Shown one piece after another: positions 6,417 to 7,047 of a stretch of DNA of 7,047 nucleotides. The notes under the pieces were generated by a model. It searched no databases. It was not told where the DNA came from and was given only the letters and a program-made list of their open reading frames with translations. The stretch's first letter is position 1, and every line of letters begins with the position of its first letter. The stretch comes from Candidatus Sulfotelmatobacter sp. Lineage in GTDB: Bacteria; Acidobacteriota; Terriglobia; Terriglobales; Acidobacteriaceae. The stretch lies in the NCBI GenBank assembly GCA_030045935.1, contig JASIEN010000342.1, positions 1-7,047 of the forward strand. Direction: 5' to 3'. The position numbers and the translations under genes were made by a program.

Positions 6417-7047
6417 CGATCGTAGTAAAAGTTGGCGGTGCAGCGCTGGAGGATTCAGCGATCTTGCGCAAGTGCGCCCGTGCCATCGCGGAATTGGCGC
6501 AGGATGGTCATCGGGTAGCAGTCGTTCACGGCGGCGGTGGCGCGCTCACGCGGATGCTCGCGAAGCTGGGTAAGAAGAGCGAGTTCGTCGATGGCTTGCG
6601 CCTCACCGACGCCGAAACCCGCGACGCTGCGCTCATGGTCCTCGGCGGCATCATCAACAAGAAGCTGGTCGCGGCGATTCAGGCAGCCGGCATGCCAGCC
6701 ATCGGCTTCTGCGGGGGCGACGGCATGACCTTCCGCGCTCGCAAAAAGTTCGTTCGCGGGCACGATCTCGGCTTCGTTGGAGAAATCTGTTTCGCCGAGC
6801 CATGCTGGATCGAAGCCTTGTGGCAGCAAGGCGGAATCCCGGTTCTGGCTTCCCTGGCCCTCGGCGCCGACGGCGAATACTACAACGTCAACGCCGACGA
6901 GATGGCAGCTGCATGCGCGGCGGCCTGTCATGCAAATACTTTGATCTTCCTCACGGACGTTCTGGGCGTGAAAGATGCTAACGGCAGTGTGATGCCCTGG
7001 CTCAGCACAAAACAGGCCGCGGAATTGGCCGCCGGCTCGATCATCAG
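6413..7047 (+). CDS. argB: Acetylglutamate kinase ArgB (3' end outside window)
   Basis: Reading from TTG at 6413 gives 211 residues that run off the right edge; the family is about 260-300 long. ArgB phosphorylates N-acetylglutamate with ATP, the step before ArgC. Visible family motifs are KVGGAAL (6-12), the glycine loop VVHGGGGALTRML (about 44-56), the substrate-binding DGLRLTDAET (about 65-74), GGIINKKL, then NVNADEMAAA and LIFLTDVLGVKD, the conserved substrate and nucleotide segments of the amino acid kinase fold. The protein begins directly at the first beta strand, as in the short E. coli type, and lacks the N-terminal helix found in hexameric arginine-inhibited enzymes. Feedback inhibition by arginine is thus not expected, which is an inference. 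TTGA overlaps the argC stop, and an ATG-only gene search would miss this gene. Confidence 0.95.
   Translation, partial: MTIVVKVGGAALEDSAILRKCARAIAELAQDGHRVAVVHGGGGALTRMLAKLGKKSEFVDGLRLTDAETRDAALMVLGGIINKKLVAAIQAAGMPAIGFCGGDGMTFRARKKFVRGHDLGFVGEICFAEPCWIEALWQQGGIPVLASLALGADGEYYNVNADEMAAACAAACHANTLIFLTDVLGVKDANGSVMPWLSTKQAAELAAGSII

Noticed and set aside
6455..6931. 158-codon minus-strand frame
   Set aside because: Antisense to argB, whose KVGG, HGGGG and NVNADE motifs establish the plus frame as coding.

Overview
The window looks like ordinary chromosome from a moderately GC-rich Gram-negative bacterium, most probably an Acidobacteriota member. That assignment is an inference from three things: a large exported Asp-box (sortilin/VPS10-like) protein of a type common there, an argR-argC-argB order, and a ligase-ACP-acyltransferase fusion. 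No rRNA or single-copy phylogenetic marker is present to confirm it. I see no mobile element, CRISPR array, tRNA or rRNA.

Region by region. (1) Positions 1-1125, plus strand: the 3' part of a multidomain lipid enzyme. It carries the end of an AMP-forming acyl ligase, then an acyl carrier domain, then a PlsC-type acyltransferase. Its frame is open to the left edge, so the gene begins outside the window. (2) Positions 1126-1196: a short convergent gap with two small hairpins. (3) Positions 1197-4418, minus strand: a 1073-residue exported beta-propeller protein with eleven Asp-box motifs. An internal TTG with a good ribosome binding site is a credible alternative start. (4) Positions 4419-4863: a non-coding stretch. 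It opens with a 36-codon signal-peptide-like frame, perhaps the remains of an exported protein, and continues with a GC-rich block that I cannot assign. (5) Positions 4864-7047, plus strand: the head of an arginine biosynthesis operon, argR-argC-argB, with argB cut by the right edge.

The arginine block is the clearest unit. A promoter (TTGACA, 17 bp, AAGATT) runs into a perfect 13-bp inverted repeat that forms two ARG boxes, the second of which includes the first base of the argR start codon. ArgR should therefore repress its own gene and, through it, argC and argB. The three genes are tightly coupled: argR and argC share one base (TAATG), and argC and argB share four (TTGA). argB uses a TTG start with a strong GGAGGG site.

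I did not find a convincing new biological system. The items most worth a second look are the ligase-ACP-PlsC fusion, the compact operator over the argR start, the TTG-initiated argB that an ATG-only gene caller would miss, and the unexplained 4419-4863 interval.
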